From positions 1,736,001 through 1,800,000 of the forward strand of contig CAWJVZ010000004.1 of NCBI GenBank assembly GCA_963846475.1: 64,000 nucleotides of DNA, written 5' to 3'. Made by a program: the position numbers and the translations under genes. Each line of letters opens with the position of its first letter. Position 1 is the stretch's first letter. This document shows, piece after piece, positions 26,443-35,155 of this stretch. The notes under the pieces were generated by a model that was not told the DNA's origin, made no database searches, and saw nothing but the letters and a program-made list of their open reading frames with translations. Origin of the DNA: DASWJZ01 sp963846475 (GTDB lineage: Bacteria; Pseudomonadota; Alphaproteobacteria; Rhizobiales; Afifellaceae).

Positions 26443-27652
26443 TCAGCCGCTGCGCAGCGTCTCCAGGAGCTGCAGTCCGGCAAAACCGTCGGCGACCATG
26501 CCGCGCCCGCTCTGGTAGGCGCGGATGGCCGCCCGCGAGCGCGGGCCGATCTTACCATCGATCAACCCTTCATAAAGGCCCACCCGCGCCAGGTGTTCCT
26601 GCAGCTCGGCAAGCTCCGCCGCGTTCAGCGGCCGGTCAGAGCTCGGCCAGGCCTGCACGAAAGCGCCGCCGCCGCGCAGCCGGTCCGCCAGATGGCCGAC
26701 GCCGATCGCATAGGCGGTGGCGTTGTTGTAGCGCTTGATGACGAAATGGTTGCGCAGCAGCAGGAAGGCCGGACCCCTCGCGCCGGCCGGCGCGAGCAGC
26801 ACCGCCTTGTCGTCCGGCCGCGGAAAGCCCTCGCCGCGCGGCCTGACGACGCCGAGGCGCGCCCATTCGGCGAGCGGCCGCGCCGCGTCGTCGTCGGCGA
26901 TCCGGTAGTCGAAATTGCCCGGCAGCACCACTTCGTAGCCCCAGGTCTTGCCGGCCAGCCAGCCGGATTCCCGAAGGTAGTTGGCCGCCGAAGCGAGCGC
27001 GTCGACCGGCGAGGTCCAGACGTTGCGGCGTCCGTCGCCGTCGAAATCGACCGCGTAGGCCTGGTAGGTGGTCGGGATGAACTGGGTGTGGCCCATGGCG
27101 CCGGCCCAGGAGCCGGTCAGGCCGGCGAGCGAGACGTCGCCGCGCTCCAGGATCTTTAGGGTGGCGATGAGCTGCTGGCGGCCGAATTTGCCGCGGCGCG
27201 GATCGGCATAGGCGAGCGTCGCGAGCGAGCGGATGACGCCCTTGACGATCTTCGGATTGCTCAGCGCCTCGCCGTAGGAGGATTCCATGCCCCAGATCGC
27301 CACCAGGATGTGGCGGTCGACCCCGAAAGCCTGCTCGATGCGGTCGAGCACCGGGCGATACTGCGCGAGCATCTCGCGCCCGTTGGCGACGCGCTTCTCC
27401 GATGCCGCGGAGGCGATGTATTCCCAGAGCGGCTTGACGAATTCCGCCTGGTAGCTGCGCCTTTTCCAGCACCTCCGGATCGGGGATCACGCCCCGGAAG
27501 GCGCTCTCATAGGTCGCCCGCGAGATGCCCTCGGCCTGGGCGACGGGCCAGAAATCCCGCACCCATGCGTCGAAGCCCGCATCGGCGCGGGCGGCGCCAG
27601 ACAGGCAGGCGGCGATCAGAATCGTCGCAATCAGATGGAGCGGATGCCGCAT
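26443..27652 (-). pseudogene. MltB-family lytic murein transglycosylase, broken by one inserted base
   Basis: Two frames make one protein. The first (from ATG 27652, preceded by GAGGGAAAG) gives signal peptide MRHPLHLIATILIAACLSG and FDAWVRDFWPVAQAEGIS ... DPEVLE. The second gives SYQAEFVKPLWEYIAS, the catalytic block AIWGMESSYGEAL with the Glu, MGHTQFIPTTYQAYAVDFDG, and a C-terminal peptidoglycan-binding domain (YEGLIDGKIGPRSRAAIRAYQ). Removing one base of the T run at 27462-27465 joins them as VLERRSYQAEF. The intact protein would cut peptidoglycan glycan strands from the periplasm. Because nearby genes carry the same kind of error, a sequencing artefact is likely and the gene may be whole in the cell. 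Confidence 0.85.
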
Positions 27653-27738
27653 CTTTCCCTCTCTCCCGCGCGAATTGGGGCTCGCGCGCACCATGAAGCG
27701 CCAATTCTGGCGAGGTTATGGTTGAGGAAAGGTGACCG

Positions 27739-28731
27739 TCAGGCGGCGAGACGGCGGATCAGCTTCATCTCCCAGCCGAGCGCATGCTCCACGATCGTCC
27801 CGAGATCGTCATGGCGCGGCTCCCAGGCGAGCTCGCTGCGGATCGCGTCGGCGGCCGCGACCATGACCGGGATGTCGCCGGTGCGCCGCGCGCGGGCGCG
27901 GATGTCGAGCGGCCGGCCGGCGACGCGCTGCACCGCGTCGAGCAGCTCCAGCACCGAATAGCCGCGCCCGTAGCCGCAGTTCAGCACAAGGTTCTTGCCG
28001 CCGCCGCGGAGGTGGTCGAGCGCGGCCCCGTGCGCCTGCCCGAGGTCGGCGACATGGATGAAGTCGCGGATGGCCGGTGCCGTCGGGCGTGTCGTAATCG
28101 GTGCCGAAGACGGCCACATGCTCGCGCTGGCCGGTCGCCGCCTCGATGGCGACCTTGAGGAGATGCGTGGCGCCCCTGGTCGACTGGCCGGTGCGCCCCT
28201 GCGGATCGGCCCCCGCCACGTTGAAATAGCGGAGCACCGCATAGCGGAGCTGGTAGGCGGCAGCGGCGTCGGCGAGCATCCGCTCCGTCATCGCCTTGGA
28301 GGCGCCATAGGGCGATAGCGGGATCGAGCGGCGCCTCCTCCGGCACCGGCACGGTCGCCGGCATCGCCGTAGACGGCGGCGGTGGAGGAGAAGACGAAGT
28401 TCTCCACGCCGTTGGCGATCGCCGCGGCGATCAGCTCGCGCGATTTCACCGTGTTGTTGAGGTAATAGCCGAGCGGATCGGCGACCGAATCCGGCACCAC
28501 CACGGAGCCGGCGAAGTGCATCACCGTCTCGACGCCGCGGCTCCGCATCAGGCGGTTGAGCAGCACGCGATCGCCGATGTCGCCGACGACGAGCTCGGCC
28601 TGCGGCGCCACCGCCCAGTCGAAGCCGCTGGACAGGTCGTCGAGAACGACTACCTTCTCGCCGCGGCCGACCAGCTCCCACACCATGTGGCTGCCGATAT
28701 AGCCGGCGCCGCCGGTCACGAGTACGCTCAT
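27739..28731 (-). pseudogene. galE: UDP-glucose 4-epimerase with three single-base insertions
   Basis: Three frames together give a full GalE. Frame one has the NAD-binding MSVLVTGGAGYIGSHM, VVVLDDLSSG, VMHFAGSVVV and FSSTAAVYGDA. Frame two has SPYGASKAMTERML (catalytic Tyr-x3-Lys), RYFNVAGADPQG and VFGTDYDTPDGT. Frame three has IRDFIHVADLG, NCGYGRGYSVLELL and LAWEPRHDDL. Deleting one base each near 28356-28362, at the GGG of 28320-28322, and in GGCCGG at 28072-28077 restores a continuous protein. It interconverts UDP-glucose and UDP-galactose, supplying the polysaccharide cluster. Divergent from galU. Three errors in about 300 bases point to sequence quality rather than decay. Confidence 0.85.
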
Positions 28732-28787
28732 ACGCTCAGCCCCGCATCGCGATCTCTCGACGGACCGCTGAGCGTGAAAGTAAGGCA

Positions 28788-29705
28788 TTGGAAAGCATCA
28801 GCAAATCGAAAGGTCGAAGTGTGGTAAATCGTGTTCGCAAGGCCGTCTTCCCGGTAGCCGGGCTCGGCACCCGCTTTCTCCCCGCCACCAAGGCGACGCC
28901 GAAGGAGATGCTCACCGTCGTCGACCGCCCGGCGCTGCAATATGTCGTCGACGAGGCGCACGAGGCGGGAATCGAGCATTGCGTCTTCGTCACCGGCCGC
29001 AACAAATGGGCGATCGAGGACCATTTCGACATCGCCTACGAGCTGGAGGCGACGCTGCGCGAGCGCGGCAAGACCGACGCGCTGGAGAAGCTGGAGCGCG
29101 ACCTGCCGGAGGCGGGCACGATCAGCTTCACCCGCCAGCAGGCGCCGCTCGGCCTCGGCCATGCGGTCTGGTGCGCGCGCGACATCGTCGGCCGCGAGCC
29201 GTTCGCCGTGCTGCTGCCGGACATGCTGATGCATTCCGAGCCGGGCTGCCTGACGCAGATGCTCACCGCCTACGAGCGCCATGGCGGCAACGTCATCGCC
29301 GTGGAGGAATGCGCCTGGGACCAGGTCGGCCGCTACGGCGTGGTCGGCGTCGGCGAGGAGGACGAGACCGGCTTCCGCATCACCGCCATGGTGGAGAAGC
29401 CGAAGCGCGAGGAGGCCCCGTCAAACCTCTTCATATCGGGCCGCTACATCCTGCAGCCGGACGTCTTCGACCTCCTCGGCAGCCAGAAGCCCGGGGCGGG
29501 CGGCGAGATCCAGCTGACCGACGCCATGCGCCGGCTTGCCGAAACGCAGCGCTTTACCGGCTACCGCTACCGCGGCCGCACCTACGACACCGGCACCAAG
29601 ACGGGTTTTCTGATGGCCAACGTCGCCTACGCGCTGACGCGGCCGGACGTCGGGCCGGAATTCCGCGCCGAGCTGACCGCGCTCCTCGGCGACGAGGGCT
29701 CGTGA
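28788..29705 (+). CDS. galU: UTP-glucose-1-phosphate uridylyltransferase
   Basis: 305-residue nucleotidyltransferase making UDP-glucose from UTP and glucose 1-phosphate. Family blocks: VFPVAGLGTRFLPATKATPKEML (nucleotide loop, with the TPKEML element), ALQYVVDEAHEAGI, FVTGRNKWAIEDHFD, PLGLGHAVWCAR, LLPDMLM, GRYGVVG, MVEKPKREEAPSN, GGEIQLTDAM and YDTGTKTGFLMAN. The start could be TTG 28788 or GTG 28821; the latter has AAGG about 8 bases upstream and is closer to the family N-terminus. With divergent galE it provides nucleotide sugars for the cell surface. Confidence 0.95.
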   Translation: MESISKSKGRSVVNRVRKAVFPVAGLGTRFLPATKATPKEMLTVVDRPALQYVVDEAHEAGIEHCVFVTGRNKWAIEDHFDIAYELEATLRERGKTDALEKLERDLPEAGTISFTRQQAPLGLGHAVWCARDIVGREPFAVLLPDMLMHSEPGCLTQMLTAYERHGGNVIAVEECAWDQVGRYGVVGVGEEDETGFRITAMVEKPKREEAPSNLFISGRYILQPDVFDLLGSQKPGAGGEIQLTDAMRRLAETQRFTGYRYRGRTYDTGTKTGFLMANVAYALTRPDVGPEFRAELTALLGDEGS

Positions 29706-29724
29706 AAGGGCATATAGCAGTGAC

Positions 29725-29817
29725 GTAGCCCGGATGGAGCGAAGCGCAATCCGGGGCCAGCTCTGCCGCTAATCTCGGTGCGCGACCCCGCATTCCGCTC
29801 CGCTTCATGCGGGCTAC
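29725..29817. repeat. Palindromic intergenic repeat (GTAGCCCGGATGGAGCG type)
   Basis: Begins GTAGCCCGGATGGAGCGAAG and ends GCATGAAGCGGAGCGGAATGC-like sequence read in reverse, closing with CGGGCTAC. The two halves are imperfect inverted copies around a roughly 25-base centre. It fills the gap between the convergent galU and the outer-membrane protein gene. Elements with this start are widespread intergenic repeats in proteobacteria. Confidence 0.7.
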
Positions 29818-29835
29818 GGGTGGTCGCGCTCATCC

Positions 29836-31297
29836 TCACCGCTGCAGGCGGAGCCGCAGGCCGACCATGTTCTCCTCCGCGTCGGCGGCGGGATCGGTGC
29901 TGTCGGTCCGCTCGTAGGTGTAGCGCGCCTTCAGCGCGGCCGTCCGGTTGAAGGAATAGCTGAGCTCGCCATAGCCGAAAAAGGTCACGTCGTCCCGGTC
30001 GAGCCCGACGAAGCGCTCGCGGTCGACGCCGCCGCCCGCCTCGGCCCTGAGCCGCGCGCTGAGCCGGCGCGCCACCGAGAACGTGCCGGAATAAAGGACC
30101 GAGCCCGACACGTCGGCAATGCTGGTCGGCTGGATCTCCGTCAGGAAATCGAAGCGGACTTCCGTCAGCCGGCGCGGCGACCACAGGATGGCGGCCGCGG
30201 CGGTGAGGGCATCGATATCCTCCAGCCGCTCGTCGTCGATGTCCTCGCGCCGCCAGCCGGCCGAGACCTCGCCGTTGAGCTTCGAGCCCAAGTCGAAGAT
30301 CAGCCCGCCGCGCAGCTCGCCCCACACGCTCGCCCGGCGGAAGCCGCTGTCGTCGGTCTCCTGGTCGAAATCGCGCCGCCCGACCGCCGCCTCGACGAAC
30401 GGCCGCAGAGCGGTTCCGCCCGCGTAGAAGGTGCGGAGCCGCAAGCCGTATTCGGTGTTGTCGAGCTCGGCCCGCGAGGCGGTGCCGCCGTCGGCGAGCG
30501 GCACGTCCTCGTGGATCTCGCGTTCGACGGTGCCGGCCAGCCCGACGCCGATCCGCCCGGCTTCGCGGGTGATCCCCAGTGCCGCGTCGAAATTGTGCAC
30601 CGCCGGCCGCTCCGCCGCCGCGCCCGGCGTGTCGGGGTCGGTGAAGCGGTCGAGCTCGTAAACGTAGCCGGCTTCCGCATCGAGCGACGTCTGGTCGGAA
30701 AGGTCGAAGCGGCCCCTGATCCGCGCCTCCGCCTCGCGCTCGTCGAGCTCCTGCTCGCCGTAGAGGATGGCCTCGCCGCGCAGCTGGGCGGCGATCTCGT
30801 GATCCTCGTCCTCCGATATGGCGGTGAGTTCCGGCGCGATGATCGAGTCCGACGGCGCTCTTCCTCTCCCCCGTGCCCGCGGGGTTGTCGCTGAAGCTGA
30901 CGCCGATCTCGATGGCAGGGCGGAGGATGAAGGTGCCGAGCCGCTTGCCGGTCGCCGCGAACGGCTCCAGCTCCTCCGCGCGCCTGTCGGCCGGCCGTGG
31001 CTGCACGGGCTGGACGGGCTGCGCCGGCGCCGGGCCGGCGAGCGCGGGCCCGACCGGCTCGTTCGCCGTCGGACCGGCCATCGGCGCCCCGATGGCGCCG
31101 ACAGTCGCCGGTTCCTCGGGCGGGGTCTGGGCCGCCCAGATGTCGTCGAGAAAAGCGTCGCCGGCGGCGTTCTCGGTGGGGCGCAGGATGAAGTCCACGC
31201 CGGCATCGCCGCCGTCGGCGATCCCCGCAGCATCCTGCGCCGCCGCCTGTCCGGCTGCGGCGACGAGGGCAAGGGCAAGGAGTGCGAAGCGCAGCAT
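29836..31297 (-). pseudogene. Outer-membrane beta-barrel protein, one inserted base
   Basis: Frame one gives a signal peptide (MLRFALLALALVAAAGQAAAQ), a Pro-rich linker and GTFILRPAIEIGVSFSDNPAGTG. Frame two gives SDSIIAPELTAISEDEDH and about 300 residues of alternating short strands ending ..EENMVGLRLRLQR, a typical outer-membrane C-terminus. This matches the BBP2-type barrel family (PF10082-like) found beside polysaccharide genes. Shortening the C5 run at 30868-30872 by one base joins the frames (GTGRGRAPSDSII). A channel or assembly role for exopolysaccharide is possible but not shown. Same homopolymer-type lesion as its neighbours. Confidence 0.75.
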
Positions 31298-31427
31298 CGT
31301 TCATCCGGGCGGGGCCGTGACGACGCGGCGGCGCCTCACCCGCTTTGCCCCCCGGGCAAGAAGTAAAGACGTATGGTTAACGAGACCTTACCCCCGGGCG
31401 CTGTCGCGCTGGCCGCGCCGACGGGGA

Positions 31428-31880
31428 TCAGGCGGAAACTCCCTCGACCTTGAGGACCGCGCCGTCGGCGCCGGTCACCACGATGCGCGCCCCGGCCGGC
31501 GCATCCGGCCCGCGCACCTGCCACACCGTGTCGTCGATACGGACCCGCCCCGACCCCTCGACGATCGGCTCCGACAGAACGAAGGTGCGGCCTTGCAGCC
31601 GGCTTGCGCGCAGATTGAGGTGCGGATCGGCAGTGTCGACCTCCGGGTTGCCGGCGAATTGCCGCCCAACCAGCGCCGCGATGACCGACAGCACGACGAA
31701 GCCGACCACCTGCATCTGCCAGGGCCAGTCGATGAACAGCGCGCTGACTCCGATCAGGATGGCGGCGATGCCGAACCACAGGAAGAAGAAGCCGGGAACG
31801 ACCACCTCGATGGCGAGAAGAATCAGGCCGAGCACCCACCACGACCAGCCGCCGAGCGTCTCGATGATGGTCATCAGCAT
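31428..31880 (-). CDS. NfeD-family membrane protein
   Basis: 150 residues with three or four membrane segments (ETLGGWSWWVLGLILLAIEV, FFFLWFGIAAILIGVSALF and MQVVGFVVLSVIAALVG) followed by a soluble OB-fold domain (about 85-150: LQGRTFVLSEPIVEGSGRVR, VWQVRGPDAPAGARI). This is the short NfeD form, which partners SPFH proteins in membrane microdomains. The SPFH gene sits 2 bases upstream on the same strand, confirming the pair. Possible roles are membrane protein quality control or microdomain scaffolding. Confidence 0.9.
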   Translation of the reverse strand: MLMTIIETLGGWSWWVLGLILLAIEVVVPGFFFLWFGIAAILIGVSALFIDWPWQMQVVGFVVLSVIAALVGRQFAGNPEVDTADPHLNLRASRLQGRTFVLSEPIVEGSGRVRIDDTVWQVRGPDAPAGARIVVTGADGAVLKVEGVSA

Positions 31881-31882
31881 GG

Positions 31883-32890
31883 TCAGGGCTCCAGGGTGGC
31901 GCCGCCGCTTCGCGACGCGGGCGCCGGGCCGGTGACCGGCACCCGTCCGGCCGGCCGGCGCGGCGGCTGCGGCGGCTCGCCGCCGAAAGCCTGGCGGGCG
32001 ATCTCGCCGATGCCGCCGAGCGCGCCGAGGATGCCGGAAGCCTCGACCGGCATCAAAAACGTCTTCTGGTTCGGCGAATGCGCAAAGGCGGTCAGCGCAT
32101 CGACGTATTTCTGCGCGACGAAATAATTGATCGCCTGCACGTCGCCCTCGGCGATCGCCTGGCTCACCATCGCCGTCGCCTTGGCCTCCGCTTCCGCCTC
32201 GCGCTCGCGCGCCTCGGCGTCGCGGAACGCCGCCTCGCGCCGCCCCTCCGCCTCAAGGATCTGCGCCTGCTTCTGTCCCTCCGCCTTGAGGATCTCCGAC
32301 GCGCGCTTCCCCTCCGCCTCCAGGATGGCGGCGCGCTTCTCGCGTTCCGCCATCATCTGCCGAGCCATGGAATCGACGAGGTTGCGCGGCGGGTCGATGT
32401 CCTTGATCTCGATGCGGGTGATCTTTACGCCCCACGGCGAAGCGGCGGCGTCGACGACGCGAAGCAGCCGCGTATTGATTTCGTCGCGGTTGGACAGGAG
32501 CTCGTCGAGGTCCATCGACCCCATCACCGAGCGGATATTCGTCATGGTGAGCTGGAGGATGGCGTTCTTCAGGTCGTTCACCTCGTAGGCCGCCCGCGCC
32601 GCGTCCATGACCTGGTAGAAGGTGATGCCGTTCGCCGTCACCGTGGCGTTGTCGCGGGTGATCACCTCCTGGCTCGGCACTTCGAGCACCGTCTCCATCA
32701 TGTTCATCTTGGCGCCGACGCGGTCGAAGAACGGGACGAGCAGGTTGAGGCCGGGCGACAGGCTCCGCGTGTAGCGGCCGAAACGCTGGACCGTGTAATT
32801 GTAGCCCTGCGGCACCGTCTTCACCGCCGAGAACAGGACGATGATGATGAAGACGACGAGGACGATGACGACGATATCGAAACCAGTCAT
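31883..32890 (-). CDS. SPFH/band-7 (stomatin/QmcA-like) protein
   Basis: 335 residues: an N-terminal membrane anchor (FDIVVIVLVVFIIIVLFSAV), the band-7 domain (about 25-190: VPQGYNYTVQRFGRYTRSL, GLNLLVPFFDRVG, IEIKDIDPP), a long charged coiled-coil with repeated ILEAEG and ILKAEG units (about 190-250), and a Pro/Gly-rich C-terminus. It oligomerises at the inner membrane and works with the NfeD partner next to it. Order and length match QmcA/stomatin operons. No promoter box was recognised in the repeat-rich region upstream. Confidence 0.93.
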   Translation of the reverse strand: MTGFDIVVIVLVVFIIIVLFSAVKTVPQGYNYTVQRFGRYTRSLSPGLNLLVPFFDRVGAKMNMMETVLEVPSQEVITRDNATVTANGITFYQVMDAARAAYEVNDLKNAILQLTMTNIRSVMGSMDLDELLSNRDEINTRLLRVVDAAASPWGVKITRIEIKDIDPPRNLVDSMARQMMAEREKRAAILEAEGKRASEILKAEGQKQAQILEAEGRREAAFRDAEAREREAEAEAKATAMVSQAIAEGDVQAINYFVAQKYVDALTAFAHSPNQKTFLMPVEASGILGALGGIGEIARQAFGGEPPQPPRRPAGRVPVTGPAPASRSGGATLEP

Positions 32891-33402
32891 GCACGGAGCC
32901 TCCAGATGCCCGTCGAATCATATGGAGGGAGTCGCGGTTGCGCGCAATTTCCGTTGCAGCCCTCTTCCACGCGAAGTCGGGTGTTCCCGACTTCGCCATC
33001 CCGAGTACCCAAGCGGGGAACACCCCGCTTCGGGGCGGCAGAGGGTGGCCCCTGACGTCAGTCAGGGGCCGGGAGAGGGCCATGACCGAGGATAGATTTC
33101 CGACCTCTGCGATGACGAATGCAAAAAAGTAATCCCCGGCCCGAAAACCCCCTTTACAATGTGAATTGCCGCTCTTCACCGGAGGGTCTGTGGTAGCTAC
33201 CGGAGCTGCATGGGAAGGGCGGGCGGCCCCCGCGGCTGAGCCGGTTTCCGGACCGGCGCTTCCCCGGGAGGTCCCGAGAGCTTCGCCCGACCGGCACTAC
33301 GACCGGTCTGTCGCGGTGTGCGGCTTTAAACCCGGAGGATCGCTTCGGCTTGATCCGACGATGGGGGAAGCGCGAAGGAATGGGGCCTGATAAGCCGCGC
33401 GG
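32891..33402. other. Gene-free region: palindromic mosaic and right-end flank of IS110 copy 1
   Basis: No convincing gene. The first part holds the three-hairpin mosaic at 32959-33080; the second (about 33180-33402) is a GC-rich, structured stretch abutting the insertion sequence. It shares scattered blocks with the right flank of the other IS copy (for example AGCTCCGGT, CCGCGCGGC and a GGAA..CGCCG..TCC..CGGCTC pattern). Short open frames on both strands are low-complexity and not protein-like. Confidence 0.5.
32959..33080. repeat. Three-hairpin mosaic repeat with terminal inverted ends
   Basis: Three strong palindromes stand in a row: GCGAAGTCGGG/CCCGACTTCGC (32971-32996, loop TGTT), AAGCGGGG/CCCCGCTT (33011-33030, loop AACA) and GGCCCCTGAC/GTCAGGGGCC (33047-33070, loop GTCA). 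The whole is bracketed by GCCCTCTTCC and GGGAGAGGGC. It resembles rhizobial intergenic mosaic elements in general design. Confidence 0.6.
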
Positions 33403-33414
33403 ACTCCCCACCGT

Positions 33415-34662
33415 TTAGCAAGCGCTTTTTTGACTTGCCGCTGCGGTGGCGAACAGGGTGCGGCTGGCGAGCATGGCGCAGGCAACGGCGAGCAGACGGT
33501 CGGCGACGGAGCGAAGCGCGCGGGCATGCGAATGGCCGCGTTGGCGCAGGGCGGCGTATTTGGCGCGGCTTCGCGGGTCGTGCTGGATGGCGGTGCGCGC
33601 CCAATGATGGACGGCGTCGCTGAGGCGGCGATGACAAGCCCGGCGGCGCAGGACGATGCGGCGCTTGCCCGACTGCTTGGTCACCGGGGCGACGCCGGAC
33701 AAGCAGCGCAGCGCCTGATAGTCTCGCTCGCGCAGGGCCTCGCCGGCCTCTGCGAGCAGCGTGGCGCAGACGATCCTTCCGATGCCTGGCAGGGATCTCA
33801 GGATGGTCACGTCACGCTGCTCTTGCGGCTGCCCCGGCGCGTCCTCCTCGGGCGCAGCGAGGCTGGCGAGCAGGCGATCGAGCTCGCCGTGCGCCTCTTT
33901 GATCTGGCGGCTGACGAGGCGCAGGCGGGGAATGAGCGTGCGGATGTGGGCGGTTGCCGCCTCGGTGGCGCCGGCGGCGACCTGGATGGGCGGCCGGCGG
34001 AGCTGCTTCAAGGCCTCGGCCGCATCGAAGCGGCGGATGCGATGCCGCTTGAGGAGCTTGGCGAGACTGGCTTGGCGGAGGCGGCGGGCCTTATCGGGCG
34101 TCGGCGCGCTCTCCCACAGTTGCAGGAACCATTCGGCGGCGAGATCATCGGCGAGCTCCAGCATGGCCGGGAAGTAGCGCCAGAGCTGGTCTCGCATGCG
34201 GTTGGCGAGACGGACCTGCTCGACGGTCAGTTCGTCGGCGATCCGCGACCATTCGCGCAGCTCGATGACCAGCGGATCGGCCGGCCGCAACGGACGCAGG
34301 CGCGGCCGGTCGGTCCTCAGCGCATCGGCCAGCACCTCGGCGTCGCGGCTGTCGTCCTTGGCGCCGGCCAGCGTGAAGCGGTCGCGGAAGCGGTCGAGCT
34401 GCTTGGGATTGACCGCGTAGACGGTGAAGCCGCGCTCCATGAGCGCCTCAACGACCGGCCCGTGCGGCACCTCGATGGCGACATGCACCGCTTGCGGCGC
34501 GGCGCCGCTCGCGGCGATCAGCCAGGCGCCCATCTCAGCCAGGCCCTCGCCGCCATGAGCGAAGCTGCGCACGCGCTTGCCGCGCCCCTGCGCATCCGAC
34601 AGACAAACGACATGCGCCTGCGACGCCCAATCGACGCCGGCATACCAGATCTGTTCTTCCAT
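33415..34662 (-). CDS. IS110-family DEDD transposase, copy 1
   Basis: 415-residue recombinase. N-terminal RuvC-like domain with the DEDD acidic residues: Asp in YAGVDWASQAHVV, Glu in VAIEVPHGPV, and Asp residues in AGAKDDSRDAEVLADAL. A middle coiled-coil follows (about 120-270), then the C-terminal Transposase_20 domain with SLPGIGRIVCATLLAEAG and the serine region LSGVAPVTKQSGKRR. Such enzymes use a guide (bridge) RNA encoded in the element's non-coding end to join donor and target. ATG 34662 follows GAGAGGAGC. It lacks Pro5, present in copy 2. It appears intact and probably functional. Confidence 0.95.
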   Translation of the reverse strand: MEEQIWYAGVDWASQAHVVCLSDAQGRGKRVRSFAHGGEGLAEMGAWLIAASGAAPQAVHVAIEVPHGPVVEALMERGFTVYAVNPKQLDRFRDRFTLAGAKDDSRDAEVLADALRTDRPRLRPLRPADPLVIELREWSRIADELTVEQVRLANRMRDQLWRYFPAMLELADDLAAEWFLQLWESAPTPDKARRLRQASLAKLLKRHRIRRFDAAEALKQLRRPPIQVAAGATEAATAHIRTLIPRLRLVSRQIKEAHGELDRLLASLAAPEEDAPGQPQEQRDVTILRSLPGIGRIVCATLLAEAGEALRERDYQALRCLSGVAPVTKQSGKRRIVLRRRACHRRLSDAVHHWARTAIQHDPRSRAKYAALRQRGHSHARALRSVADRLLAVACAMLASRTLFATAAASQKSAC

Positions 34663-34995
34663 GCTCCTCTCCCTGTTCTCGCAACGAGCCCGCCGCGACG
34701 TCGGCCGATCCCTGTACCTGGCGCTCAAGGGCGCGGTCTCCCCACTGGGCCTGCAATCGCAGCCGCCAGCCGGGGCACATGTCCGCGCGTGGTGCTCGCC
34801 GCTTTGACAGCGGCGGCGCTGGGGCGCTTCGGTCGCTCCCGGCCGGCCGGCCCCGGTCCTCCTGTCTGAGCCGATTCGCCGGACCCGCGAAGCCGCCCGC
34901 CCGCTACGGCGCCACGGAGGGCGCGCGTGCGGCCGGCTTCGCTTTCGCCGAGCCAAGCTTTGCAGGATCACCGGCCATCACCGGTACAGGGGCGC
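34663..34995 (-). ncRNA. Candidate IS110 bridge RNA region, copy 1
   Basis: This 333-base non-coding left end lies directly upstream of the transposase and appears identical in both copies. In characterised IS110 elements this interval encodes the bridge RNA with target- and donor-binding loops. It is rich in possible stems (for example GGCCGGCCGG-type and CCGGTGATGGCCGG blocks), but exact RNA ends and loops could not be assigned by eye. The call rests on position and family knowledge. Confidence 0.5.
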
Positions 34996-35037
34996 TTGGG
35001 AGCGCCAGTTTTGTTTTGTTTTCGCGAGGTGTTCTTT
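34996..35037 (+). terminator. Terminator-like hairpin abutting the left end of IS copy 1
   Basis: The stem GGCGCT/AGCGCC (34992-35007, loop TGGG in this reading) straddles the element boundary and is followed on the plus strand by GTTTTGTTTTGTTTTC. Copy 2 has the same design at 53521-53542 with GGCGCC/GGCGCC and a T-rich stretch, a compensatory pair change. It is part of the repeated target sequence rather than of the IS itself. Confidence 0.5.
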
Positions 35038-35155
35038 AAGCGCCCCGCCACCCCTCCTCATCCGAGGAGGACCCAAAATTCTTCATAGCCTCGGGCCTCA
35101 CGGCCGCGGGACGATGAAGCGCGTGCCGCGTTTTCTGCGTCATGAGGAGACTTGC

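Larger units (their letters stand above)
33403..34995 (-). mobile_element. IS110-family insertion sequence, copy 1
   Basis: A 1593-base element containing one transposase gene, 333 bases of 5' non-coding sequence, and only about 12 bases after the stop. The ends were set by comparison with copy 2 (53536-55131, opposite strand): the shared sequence runs from GCGCCCCTGTACCGG at the left end to CGGTGGGGAGT at the right. The two copies appear identical except for a 3-base difference in codon 5 of the transposase. No terminal inverted repeats or target duplication are visible, as expected for IS110. The long non-coding left end fits the IS110 (not IS1111) subgroup. Confidence 0.9.

Noticed and set aside
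33154..33411. Short open frames and a possible cobalamin riboswitch, group II intron or RNase P-like RNA in the flank of IS copy 1
   Set aside because: Searched by eye for the riboswitch B12 box, intron domain V and RNase P core sequences; none was found. The frames lack ribosome sites.
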